From positions 1-40,126 of the forward strand of contig PFOE01000081.1 in assembly GCA_002792355.1 (NCBI GenBank): 40,126 bases of DNA. The letters are read 5' to 3'. Below the pieces are notes generated by a model. It ran no database searches, was not told the DNA's origin, and was given only the letters and a program-made list of their open reading frames with translations. Shown in pieces: positions 22,346 to 30,280 of the stretch. Positions within the stretch are counted from its first letter, which is position 1, and the number at the start of each line of letters is the position of its first letter. The position numbers and the translations under genes are program-made. The stretch comes from Candidatus Roizmanbacteria bacterium CG_4_10_14_0_2_um_filter_36_35 (GTDB lineage: Bacteria > Patescibacteriota > Microgenomatia > UBA1406 > GWC2-37-13).

Positions 22346-23442
22346 AAAAAATCGGCATTGATGCTAGGTTCTATTTTCAAACGGGTGTCGGTACTTATAT
22401 ACGAAACCTCTTGTTTTATTTAGATAAAAAAAACCCTAAAAAAGAGATTTTTTATGTTTACCTACGGAGACAAGATGCGGCAAAGATTAAATTTAAAAAC
22501 AAAAATATTATTAAAAGAATTGCTGATCAAAAGTGGCACAGTTTTTCAGAACAGCTAAGTTTTTTAGCCTTACTTGTCAAGGATAATCTCGACTTAATGC
22601 ATTTTACCTATTTTAGCTACCCGGTTTTTTATTGGAAAAAGTTTATTGCCACCATTCACGATACAACCCCTTTATTTTTTAAAACCGGAAAAGCTTCAAC
22701 TAAAAATACGCTTATTTATCAAATAAAACATTTTTTCTTTAAAATTGTGGTTTATCTTCAAGTTAAAAGAGCAATAAAAATTATTACTCCTACCTACGCT
22801 GTAAAAAAGCAACTAACAGATATATATGGATCGGAAATCTCAAAGAAGCTATATCCTATTTATGAAGGAGTTAGTTATGAAATATTTACCGCAAAAGAGA
22901 ATAAAAGTTTTGGTATAAAATTTAAAGACTTTTTTATCTATGTGGGAAATTTTTACCCGCATAAAAATGTTGAGAGATTAATTGATGCTTTTGCAAAAAT
23001 TTCCGATAAATATCATTTAATTCTTATCGGACCAAACGATTATTTCACCGATCGTATAATTAAATATATCGGGACATCGAAGTCTAAAAATAAAATAATC
23101 TTAATAAAGAATCCGCCGATGTCGGATTTAATTTTTTTTTATAAAAACGCTTTAGCCATTATTCACCCGTCTTTATCTGAGGGTTTTGGTTTACCATTAG
23201 TTGAGGCCGCTTATTTTGATACACCGATAATGGCTTCAAATATTGAAATTTTCAAAGAATTATGGGGTGATCAATATTTGTCTTTTGACGCTAGAGACTC
23301 TTCTGATATTTACAAAAAAATTCAATATTTTATTGATAAAAAACCTAGATTTGAATACAATAAAATTATAAAAAAATATTCTTTCGAAAAAATGTCACAG
23401 GAAACTTTGAAAATTTACCACAGCGTCACCCAGAATTCCTGA
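22342..23442 (+). CDS. Glycosyltransferase family 4
   Basis: The 366-residue protein has the two-Rossmann GT-B layout: N-terminal GIDARFYFQTGVGTYIRNLL, the start of the C-terminal domain at FFIYVGNFYPHKNVERLIDAF, and the donor-binding EX7E motif in SLSEGFGLPLVEAAYFDTPIMAS. It probably adds a sugar to a lipid-linked glycan alongside the GT2 before it. The last 28 bases overlap the 3' end of the oppositely directed membrane protein gene. Confidence 0.93.
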   Translation: MKKIGIDARFYFQTGVGTYIRNLLFYLDKKNPKKEIFYVYLRRQDAAKIKFKNKNIIKRIADQKWHSFSEQLSFLALLVKDNLDLMHFTYFSYPVFYWKKFIATIHDTTPLFFKTGKASTKNTLIYQIKHFFFKIVVYLQVKRAIKIITPTYAVKKQLTDIYGSEISKKLYPIYEGVSYEIFTAKENKSFGIKFKDFFIYVGNFYPHKNVERLIDAFAKISDKYHLILIGPNDYFTDRIIKYIGTSKSKNKIILIKNPPMSDLIFFYKNALAIIHPSLSEGFGLPLVEAAYFDTPIMASNIEIFKELWGDQYLSFDARDSSDIYKKIQYFIDKKPRFEYNKIIKKYSFEKMSQETLKIYHSVTQNS

Positions 23443-24791
23443 ATAAGAAGTATTTCCGCTGCCTGAATAAACAAAATAACTAGGAAGTTCATTGTTGATA
23501 GTTTAATTTTGTTTGACAAAAAATTACTGACAGTTAATACAAGGAAAAACATTAGAGGCAACCAGATTCTTCCGACTTCTCCTCTTACTGCTCCGGAAAA
23601 ATTTAACAATAGAAACATTAAAGTAAAAGAAACAAATAGAGGTTCTTTTATTTTTTTAAAAAACATTGTAAGATAGACCGTTATTGTCGGAATTCCGATA
23701 AAAATAGAAAAATCATATAGGTTATAGAATAGCCAAATTAAATAAGACCGGTTTTTTGGCAGTCCGGTCATTAAAATGTAGGAGACTAGAACGACGTTGT
23801 ATCTAAACAAAAATAACAACAAATAGAAAGATAATAAACCTGCTAAAAAAGGAATGAGCAATTTTTTGTTTTTTATCAAATAATAAAAGTAAATGAAAAT
23901 TAATGGTAACAAAGACAGGCTGAAAAATAATCCGAGAGAAAATATCAAGCCCGAAAAAGAAATCAATAAACCATTCTTTTCTTTTAATCCTTTAATAAAG
24001 AGGAAAAAACTACATAAGAAAAACAAAGGAAATAAAACATCAGAAAGAGGGGTAAAAAGAGTTAGTCCCGGGATGAAAATTGCCAGTAAGACAGATCTTA
24101 AAGCTGTCTTGAAATTGAAAAGTTTTTTAGCAATATAAAATAGAGGAACAATGTTTAAGGAACCGAGAGAAGGAATAAAGAAGGCAGAAAAAACTGCGGT
24201 TGATTTTTGAGATAAAGTTAGACTGTTCCAAACAGATAAAACATCTTGATGCTTAGGAATAAGATTAACGATAAGGGTTTGAAATAGTGGAATAACGTTT
24301 ATCATTTTTTCTATAAGCCAGAAAAATATTATTGATCCTGGCGGGTGTCCGGTGGCGTGCATAGAAAAACTCAAAACATTTTTCTGATAATTAGCCAAAA
24401 ATTCTCCTAGATTTTTGATTTTTATAGCTTCGGTAAAGTAACCGTTCAAATCAGGATTAATGATTCTGTGTATTAAAACAGAAATACCGCTTCTACTAAA
24501 GTAGAGAATTGAGAGTTGAAAAAAGTATGACAAAACCACCAATAAGACTAGTGAGATTAGTGAATTCAATTTCTTTTTTTCTAAAAAATAGAATAAAGAT
24601 AATATAAGAGTAATAACAATTAAAGGAAACCAAATTCGGTTTAGAGTATTAACGAATAAATAGGGCCATCTCCAGTCTGGCGGCCACTCTCCCGGTCCGC
24701 GAAGAAAAGGCGAAACATTAAAGCCAACAAAAAGAAAAAATATTGTTGAAACTATAAAAATAATAAATAGCAATTTTTTACTGAAGCTCAT
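23415..24791 (-). CDS. Polytopic membrane protein, GT-C glycosyltransferase-like
   Basis: I place the start at 24791 (MSFSKKLLFIIFIVSTIFF), giving 458 residues; an ATG 36 bases upstream would overlap the divergent gene. About ten hydrophobic segments are visible. An extracytoplasmic loop has HATGHPPGSIIFFWL, and near the C terminus there is GAVRGEVGRIWLPLMFF. The HPPG loop is reminiscent of polyprenyl-phosphate-dependent GT-C enzymes, and the context is polysaccharide synthesis, but no acidic catalytic motif is clear. Specific function unknown. It is the only minus-strand gene within the polysaccharide cluster and overlaps the preceding GT4 tail to tail. Confidence 0.75.
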   Translation of the reverse strand: MSFSKKLLFIIFIVSTIFFLFVGFNVSPFLRGPGEWPPDWRWPYLFVNTLNRIWFPLIVITLILSLFYFLEKKKLNSLISLVLLVVLSYFFQLSILYFSRSGISVLIHRIINPDLNGYFTEAIKIKNLGEFLANYQKNVLSFSMHATGHPPGSIIFFWLIEKMINVIPLFQTLIVNLIPKHQDVLSVWNSLTLSQKSTAVFSAFFIPSLGSLNIVPLFYIAKKLFNFKTALRSVLLAIFIPGLTLFTPLSDVLFPLFFLCSFFLFIKGLKEKNGLLISFSGLIFSLGLFFSLSLLPLIFIYFYYLIKNKKLLIPFLAGLLSFYLLLFLFRYNVVLVSYILMTGLPKNRSYLIWLFYNLYDFSIFIGIPTITVYLTMFFKKIKEPLFVSFTLMFLLLNFSGAVRGEVGRIWLPLMFFLVLTVSNFLSNKIKLSTMNFLVILFIQAAEILLIQEFWVTLW

Positions 24792-24812
24792 TTTGTTTCT
24801 TATTTTATCAGA

Positions 24813-24818
24813 TATAAT
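24813..24818 (+). promoter_or_regulatory. -10 box for the GT4-ManC gene
   Basis: TATAAT at 24813-24818 lies 7 bases before the ATG at 24826, so transcription would start at or next to the start codon (leaderless mRNA). No good -35 is visible. The same A/T-rich interval must also serve the divergent minus-strand gene. Confidence 0.5.
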
Positions 24819-24825
24819 AATTAGC

Positions 24826-27144
24826 ATGTTAGATAAGAAAATAGCAATAGTTTATGACTGGCTGGATAAGTGGGGAGGAGTGGAGAGAGTGCTTTTAACA
24901 TTTTATGAAATGTTTCCAGAGGCGACATTTTTTACTTCTTATTTTGATCCAAAAAAAGCCGGTTGGGCTAAAGATTTAAAAATAAAAACTTCATTTATTC
25001 AGTACCTTCCAAAAATAATAAGAGAGAACAGAATTGCATCCTTCCCTTTTTATCCTTATGCTTTTGAGTCTTTTAATTTCAATGATTATGAGTTAGTAAT
25101 TTCAGTTACTTCTTCTTTTGCCAAATCAATTATTACGCAACCTAAAACAAAACATATTTGTTATCTTTTGACTCCGACCCGATTTTTATGGAGTCATCAG
25201 AAGGATTATTTTAAAGAAAATATTTTTAATAAAAATTATTTAGAGTATTTAAAACAATGGGATCTAGCAGCTGCTCAAAGACCTGATAAAATTTTTTCAA
25301 TTTCAGAAACTGCAAAAAATCGGTGTAAAAAATATTATCATCGTGACTCTGAAGTCATTTATCCACCGTTTGATACCGAGTATTGGCGAAGTTTGTCATC
25401 CCGACCGAAATGGAGGGATCTAATAAAAAAGATTCCTCGACTCGCTTCGCTCGCTCGGAATGACAGAGGAGTGCGTAAAAAATATTTTCTCATAGTTTCC
25501 CGATTAGAACCTTACAAGAAAATTGATTTGGCAATAAATGTTTTTAATAAGTTAAATGATAATTTAGTTATTGTTGGAGAAGGGAGTGAAGAAAATAATC
25601 TAAGGAGAATTTCAGGAGGAAATATTACTTTTTTCAAAAAAATAACTGATGAAGAATTAGGTTATTTATATTCAAACGCGCAGGCGTTAATCATGCCTCA
25701 GGAAGAGGATTTTGGTTATATATCTCTGGAAGCGCAATTTTTCGGCTGCCCGGCAATTTCTTATAAAAAAGGAGGAGCTTTAGAAACTGTAATAGAGGGA
25801 AAGACGGGGATTTTTTTTGATAAGCAGTCGGAAAATTCATTGAGGAAGGCGGTTGAAAGATTCGCTAAAATCAAGTACAATTTGAGAACGAATACAAGAA
25901 AACACGGAGAAGAAAACGTCAAAAGATTTAGCAAAGAAACATTTATTAATAATTTTCGAAATGTCATTTCGAGCGAAGTCGACCTGCCTACCGACAGGCA
26001 GGGAAATCTTAAAAAGATCCCTCGTCGCTTCGCTCCTCGGGATGACGGGGGATGCGTTATGAAAGCAATAATATTTGCCGGAGGAACAGGAACAAGGCTT
26101 TGGCCTTTGTCAAGGAAAAAATCTCCGAAGCAGTTCGAAAAATTGATCGGTAACAAATCTACTTTACAATTGGCAGTAGAGCGTCTTTTGCCTGATTTTC
26201 AATATGAAGACATCTATATTTCCTCAAACTCTCTTTATAAAGAGAGTATTAAAGAACAACTTCCTCAAATTCCCGAAAAAAACTTAATCTTAGAGCCGGA
26301 AAAAAAAGACGTAGCTCCGGCGATTGCTTTGTCTGTCGGCATTATTGCTAAAACTGATCCTAATGAGCCAATCGCAATTCTTTGGAGCGATCACTTAGTT
26401 AAAGAAGTTCATGTTTTTAGAAAAATTCTAAAGGTAGCCGCCGAAGAAATTAAAAAAAATCCTAATAAAATTATTTTTATCACCCATAAACCAAGATTTG
26501 CCAGTATCAATTTAGGTTATATTCATTTTGGTAAAAAAATTAGGGAAGTGAACGGCATTTCCTTTCATGAATTTAAAAATATCAAATATCGCCCTGATGA
26601 AAAAACCGCTAAAACTTTTTTTAATTCTGGTGAGTATGCATGGAATTTAGGTTATTTTGTTACTACACCCCAGTTCATCTTAAAGGCTTTTAGAAAGTTA
26701 GCGCCAGAAATATATGCCAATACCGAAAAAATTTTAGCTTGTTATGGAAAAAAGATTTTTCCTGATATTTTAAAAACTAAATATGGACAGGTCAAAAATA
26801 TTAGTTTCGACAATGCTATTCTAGAAAAACTAGCAAAAGAAGAAGCTATGGTTATTGTCGAGGATATTGGTTGGAGCGATGTTGGCAGCTGGGAAGCTTT
26901 GAAAGAAGCTTTAGAATCTCATAGTTATGAAAACGTGATTAGAGGAAAAGTTTATCTTGAACACGTTCGCGATAGCCTAATTTATAACTATCAAGATGAC
27001 AAATTAATCGTTGGTGTTGATCTTGACGAAAATATCATTGTCAACACAAATGACGTAATTTTGATTGCCAAAAAAAACTCCATGCCCAAAGTAAAGAATT
27101 TGGTGGAGAATTTTACCGGGACAAAACACGAAAAGCACATTTAA
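24826..27144 (+). CDS. Fusion of GT4 glycosyltransferase and mannose-1-phosphate guanylyltransferase
   Basis: With the start at 24826 (MLDKKIAIVYDWLDKWGGVERVL) the product has 772 residues. Residues 1 to about 380 are a GT4 enzyme (LLTPTRFLWSHQKDYF; donor site ALIMPQEEDFGYISLEAQFFG). Residues 412-772 are a ManC-type enzyme making GDP-mannose: MKAIIFAGGTGTRLWPLSRK, EKKDVAPAIALS, NSGEYAWNLGYF, DIGWSDVGSWEAL. The joint (about 379-407) and a block inside the GT (about 190-213) are translated palindromic elements. The ATG at 26059 (residue 412) could restart translation, so two proteins remain possible. ManC has the length of a guanylyltransferase without an isomerase domain. Confidence 0.88.
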   Translation: MLDKKIAIVYDWLDKWGGVERVLLTFYEMFPEATFFTSYFDPKKAGWAKDLKIKTSFIQYLPKIIRENRIASFPFYPYAFESFNFNDYELVISVTSSFAKSIITQPKTKHICYLLTPTRFLWSHQKDYFKENIFNKNYLEYLKQWDLAAAQRPDKIFSISETAKNRCKKYYHRDSEVIYPPFDTEYWRSLSSRPKWRDLIKKIPRLASLARNDRGVRKKYFLIVSRLEPYKKIDLAINVFNKLNDNLVIVGEGSEENNLRRISGGNITFFKKITDEELGYLYSNAQALIMPQEEDFGYISLEAQFFGCPAISYKKGGALETVIEGKTGIFFDKQSENSLRKAVERFAKIKYNLRTNTRKHGEENVKRFSKETFINNFRNVISSEVDLPTDRQGNLKKIPRRFAPRDDGGCVMKAIIFAGGTGTRLWPLSRKKSPKQFEKLIGNKSTLQLAVERLLPDFQYEDIYISSNSLYKESIKEQLPQIPEKNLILEPEKKDVAPAIALSVGIIAKTDPNEPIAILWSDHLVKEVHVFRKILKVAAEEIKKNPNKIIFITHKPRFASINLGYIHFGKKIREVNGISFHEFKNIKYRPDEKTAKTFFNSGEYAWNLGYFVTTPQFILKAFRKLAPEIYANTEKILACYGKKIFPDILKTKYGQVKNISFDNAILEKLAKEEAMVIVEDIGWSDVGSWEALKEALESHSYENVIRGKVYLEHVRDSLIYNYQDDKLIVGVDLDENIIVNTNDVILIAKKNSMPKVKNLVENFTGTKHEKHI
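25394..25465. repeat. Palindromic element in frame inside the GT4 domain
   Basis: TGTCATCCCGA at the left and TCGGAATGACA at the right are inverted copies, with GGGATCT and AGATTCCTC further in. The 72 bases equal 24 codons and encode SSRPKWRDLIKKIPRLASLA and onward. The block lies between the PPFDTEYW segment and the FLIVSRLEPYKK strand, where ordinary GT4 proteins have a short loop. Confidence 0.85.
25962..26046. repeat. Composite palindromic element at the GT4-ManC joint
   Basis: The outer unit runs from TGTCATTTCGAGCGAAG to CTCGGGATGAC. Nested within it is a smaller palindrome, CCTGCCT (25983-25989) and AGGCAGG (25996-26002), encoding PTDRQG. The whole is read through in frame and ends 12 bases before the ManC methionine codon. 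Confidence 0.85.
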
Positions 27145-27156
27145 AATAAATTTTAT

Positions 27157-27819
27157 ATGACTAATTTTTTCAAAGGAATAAATTATCAAAAAAAAATAAA
27201 AAGAATTTTTGATATCATAAACAGTCTGTTTCTTCTTATTTTATTTAGCCCGATTTCACTTATTACTGCTTTAGCGATCATAATCGATTCCGATGGACCG
27301 ATTTTGGCAGATGTGCCGGAGAGAATTGGCGAGAAGGGAAAAAAATTCAAAATGTATAAATTCAGATCAATGATAACCAATGCCCACTTCCTTTTACGAA
27401 AGGACCAAAGATTTAAAAAACTCTTTAACGAATACAAAAAAAGTAGTTATAAGCTTAAAAATGATCCTAGGATTACTAAAGTAGGGAAATTTATCAGAAA
27501 ACATTCTTTTGACGAGATTCCTCAACTGATCAATGTTCTTAAAGGAGAAATGAGCATTGTTGGACCAAGGGCTTATTACCCAGATGAGTTGGAAAATCAA
27601 TTAGCAGAGTATCCCAAGACGAAAAAATTAGTCAATAAAGTTTTGTCAGTAAAACCAGGCGTCACTGGACTCTGGCAGGTTTCAGGAAGATCCGAAGTAA
27701 ATTTTGACAAAAGAATTGCCATTGACGCCGATTATGTAAATAATATATCCTTATGGAAAGATTTACAAATTATATTTAAAACACCATTTATTATGGTGAG
27801 CGGAAAAGGAGCGATATGA
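27157..27819 (+). CDS. Polyprenyl-phosphate sugar-1-phosphate transferase (initiating PGT)
   Basis: The 220-residue protein is a monotopic phosphoglycosyl transferase of the bacterial sugar transferase family (WcaJ/PglC catalytic core). It moves a sugar phosphate from a nucleotide sugar to undecaprenyl phosphate and starts glycan assembly. It has an N-terminal membrane hairpin (IINSLFLLILFSPISLITALAIII), KMYKFRSM, the DE dyad in HSFDEIPQLINVLKGEMSIVGPR and the PGVTGLWQVSGRS motif. The N-terminal CoA-binding-like region of longer relatives is absent. The sugar is not predictable. It overlaps the DUF4012 gene by four bases. Confidence 0.94.
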   Translation: MTNFFKGINYQKKIKRIFDIINSLFLLILFSPISLITALAIIIDSDGPILADVPERIGEKGKKFKMYKFRSMITNAHFLLRKDQRFKKLFNEYKKSSYKLKNDPRITKVGKFIRKHSFDEIPQLINVLKGEMSIVGPRAYYPDELENQLAEYPKTKKLVNKVLSVKPGVTGLWQVSGRSEVNFDKRIAIDADYVNNISLWKDLQIIFKTPFIMVSGKGAI

Positions 27820-29624
27820 AAAAACAAAAAAAGTTATTTTTACCATTATTAATAGTTTTAATTTTGGGCTATTTTTTTATTGTTGGACCGATTTTGAGGA
27901 TAACGGTGAAGGCGAAAGCTTTAGTCAGTTCAGCTAAAGAGCTAAAGTCTGTCTTTGCCAAAAATGATATTGCTCTTTTGAAGACTAAAATGGCGGATTT
28001 TTCCAATCAATATCAAAATTTTGAAAAAACCGCCAAATCAGCCTATTGGGCTTCTTTTATACCTTATGTTTCCGATTTTAAGAACGGAGTTGAAGCCGGT
28101 AGTTATATGGTTAAAGCCGGAGTGGAAACGGTTGTCGCCATTGAACCTTATGCTGATTTAATTGGTTTCAAGAAAGGCGGAGTTTCATTTATAGAGAAAT
28201 CAGCTGAGGACAGACTTCAGACCGCTGTCCTGACTTTAGATAAATTAGTACAAAAAATTGACCCTATTGCAGCTGATATTGAAATGGCCAATTCAAAGAT
28301 TGCCAAAATTAACTCAAACCGGTATCCAAAAAAATTAGGAAAAACAGTTGTTAGAGAAAACGTCGCTAATATTAAAGATCAGTTTGAAGGAACCGCCTCT
28401 CTGTTTGTTAATGCAAAACCATTGATAAAAAAGTTACCGGAAATTCTGGGCAGTACCGAGGAAAAAACTTACTTAATTCTTTATCAAAACGATAAAGAAA
28501 GAAGAGCTACAGGTGGTTTCCTGACTTTTTATGCTGTTTTCAAAATAAAAAAAGGCAAAATGAAAATCGACAGGTCTAATGATATTTATTCTTTGGATGA
28601 GACGATTGCTGATCATCCAAAAGCGCCGCGAGAAATTCTTACTTATCATAAAGACGTTAGCGTATTTAATATTCGTGACAGCAATCTGTCTCCGGACTTT
28701 GTTGAATCAATCAAACTATTTGAAAGTCTTTACCAAAGAAGTGGGGCTAGAGTCAAATATGATGGCATTATTGCTATGGATTCAGAAATTTTAGTTGATA
28801 TGTTGACGATTTTTGGCGACACTAAGGTTGATGGCGTAAATTTTTCCGCCAAAGAAGATAAAAGGTGTGATTGCCCACAGGCGATTTACACCCTATTTGA
28901 CGTTGTTGATAGGCCGGTTAACTATTTCAAAGAAAATAGAAAAGGCATATTAGGTAATTTAATGTACGTTCTTTTTTATAAAGCCATCGGATATTCGCCT
29001 TCAAAGTATTGGGGGACTCTAATGCAGACGATGTACAAAAATATGGAAGAAAAACACATTCTTTTATATTTTGTCAACTCAGAATTACAAAAATCAGTGG
29101 AACAAATTAACTTTGCTGGTAGGATAAATGATTATAAAGGTGACTATCTGCATATTAATAGTGTCAACTTTGCCGGAGCCAAAGCCAACTTATTTGTCAG
29201 TGAAGAAATAGAGTCGGTGACAAAAGGTAAAAACCGAGAAGTAACAGTCAATTTTAGAAATCCTTATCCACACTCTGATTGTAATCTGGAGCGGGGTGGT
29301 TTATGTCTTAATGCTACGCTTCGAAACTGGATAAGAATATATGTTCCCAAAGGTTCAACTTTAGATAGTTTCCAAGGTTCGCAGAAAAAAGTCCAGACCT
29401 ACGACGACTTGGGAAAAACTGTTTTTGAAGGCTATCTTGAGGTACCAACCCAAGGAAAAGCGACTGTCATTATCAAATACAGTTTGCCTTCAGGCGTTTC
29501 CCAAGACTCTTTGCTTATCCAAAAACAGCCCGGCGTCACAGGCCAAAAATGGACAGTTAAGATTGACAACAAAAAAGTCTTTGAAGGAATTTTGGAGAAA
29601 GATAAAGAGATTAAGGTAAAATAA
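27816..29624 (+). CDS. DUF4012 family membrane-anchored protein
   Basis: This 602-residue protein has one N-terminal membrane segment (LFLPLLIVLILGYFFIVGPIL) and a large predicted extracytoplasmic part. The region ILYQNDKERRATGGFLTFYAVF is the hallmark of DUF4012, a family seen in Actinobacteria and Candidate Phyla Radiation genomes near polysaccharide genes. The DUF4012 core is roughly residues 190-480 and is followed by a beta-rich C-terminal domain with a CNLERGGLC cysteine pair. No enzymatic activity is established. Coupling to the sugar transferase gene (ATGA overlap) suggests a role in export or attachment of the glycan. Confidence 0.85.
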   Translation: MKKQKKLFLPLLIVLILGYFFIVGPILRITVKAKALVSSAKELKSVFAKNDIALLKTKMADFSNQYQNFEKTAKSAYWASFIPYVSDFKNGVEAGSYMVKAGVETVVAIEPYADLIGFKKGGVSFIEKSAEDRLQTAVLTLDKLVQKIDPIAADIEMANSKIAKINSNRYPKKLGKTVVRENVANIKDQFEGTASLFVNAKPLIKKLPEILGSTEEKTYLILYQNDKERRATGGFLTFYAVFKIKKGKMKIDRSNDIYSLDETIADHPKAPREILTYHKDVSVFNIRDSNLSPDFVESIKLFESLYQRSGARVKYDGIIAMDSEILVDMLTIFGDTKVDGVNFSAKEDKRCDCPQAIYTLFDVVDRPVNYFKENRKGILGNLMYVLFYKAIGYSPSKYWGTLMQTMYKNMEEKHILLYFVNSELQKSVEQINFAGRINDYKGDYLHINSVNFAGAKANLFVSEEIESVTKGKNREVTVNFRNPYPHSDCNLERGGLCLNATLRNWIRIYVPKGSTLDSFQGSQKKVQTYDDLGKTVFEGYLEVPTQGKATVIIKYSLPSGVSQDSLLIQKQPGVTGQKWTVKIDNKKVFEGILEKDKEIKVK

Positions 29625-29628
29625 GAGC

Positions 29629-30153
29629 ATGATGAGGAGTTTTAAAACCGAGGCTCTGGTGTTGAGAAAAAAAAGCCTTTTGCATAAAGATATTTTAATC
29701 AGTTTATTTTCAGAAACCGACGGGAAAGTAAATGTTTTCGCCAAAGGAGTAAAAAAACTGACGAGCCGACGCTCACCCCATCTTCAGACTGGTAATTTAA
29801 TTAACGTTCAACTGCATAAAAAAAACGACCGGATTTACCTGGAAGAGAGCAGCCTTATTTCCGGGTTCTCCGAATTAAAAAAAGACCGAGAAAAAATTAA
29901 TATCCTCTATCAATTTTTCTTTGTTTTAGAGCGATTACTGCCGGAACATCAAAAAGAAGAAGTTGTTTATAATCTTACTAAATCATTCTTAATCAAACTA
30001 TCTAAATCAGTATCAAATTACGACATTTTAGCAGTTTATTTTAATAAGTTGCTCAAACTTCTTGGCTATACTAAACAGAGCCATGAAATAATAGAATTAG
30101 GAGCGATTATCTCCGAATTAATTAATGAAAAACTACCCTCGTTTAGTATATAA
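29629..30153 (+). CDS. recO: DNA repair protein RecO, short form
   Basis: RecO loads RecA at gaps with RecR. The N-terminal OB domain is clear (FKTEALVLRKKSLLHKDILISLFSETDGKVNVFAKGVKK, then HLQTGNLINVQL), followed by helices with FFFVLERLLPEHQKEEVVYNLT and KLLKLLGYTKQS. The 174 residues fall short of the usual 240, and the zinc-finger and C-terminal segment is absent. The stop codon lies 13 bases before a palindromic element, so the gene may have been shortened by local rearrangement. A second ATG immediately follows the first. Confidence 0.85.
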   Translation: MMRSFKTEALVLRKKSLLHKDILISLFSETDGKVNVFAKGVKKLTSRRSPHLQTGNLINVQLHKKNDRIYLEESSLISGFSELKKDREKINILYQFFFVLERLLPEHQKEEVVYNLTKSFLIKLSKSVSNYDILAVYFNKLLKLLGYTKQSHEIIELGAIISELINEKLPSFSI

Positions 30154-30165
30154 TGAAGAAACAAC

Positions 30166-30269
30166 TGTCATTCCGAGCAAAGCGAAGAATCTAGCGAAGC
30201 GTCCCGATTAAATCGGGACTAGATCCTTCGGTCTCCCGAGACGTTACGTCGGGATCCCTCAGGATGACA
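30166..30269. repeat. Composite palindromic element between recO and glyS
   Basis: The outer ends are TGTCATTCCGAGC and GGATCCCTCAGGATGACA. Nested inside is a perfect GTCCCGATT (30201-30209) / AATCGGGAC (30211-30219) hairpin. It fills almost the whole recO-glyS gap and ends 11 bases before the glyS start codon, so it is probably transcribed as a hairpin in the glyS 5' region. Confidence 0.85.
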
Positions 30270-30280
30270 AGGGGTCGTAT

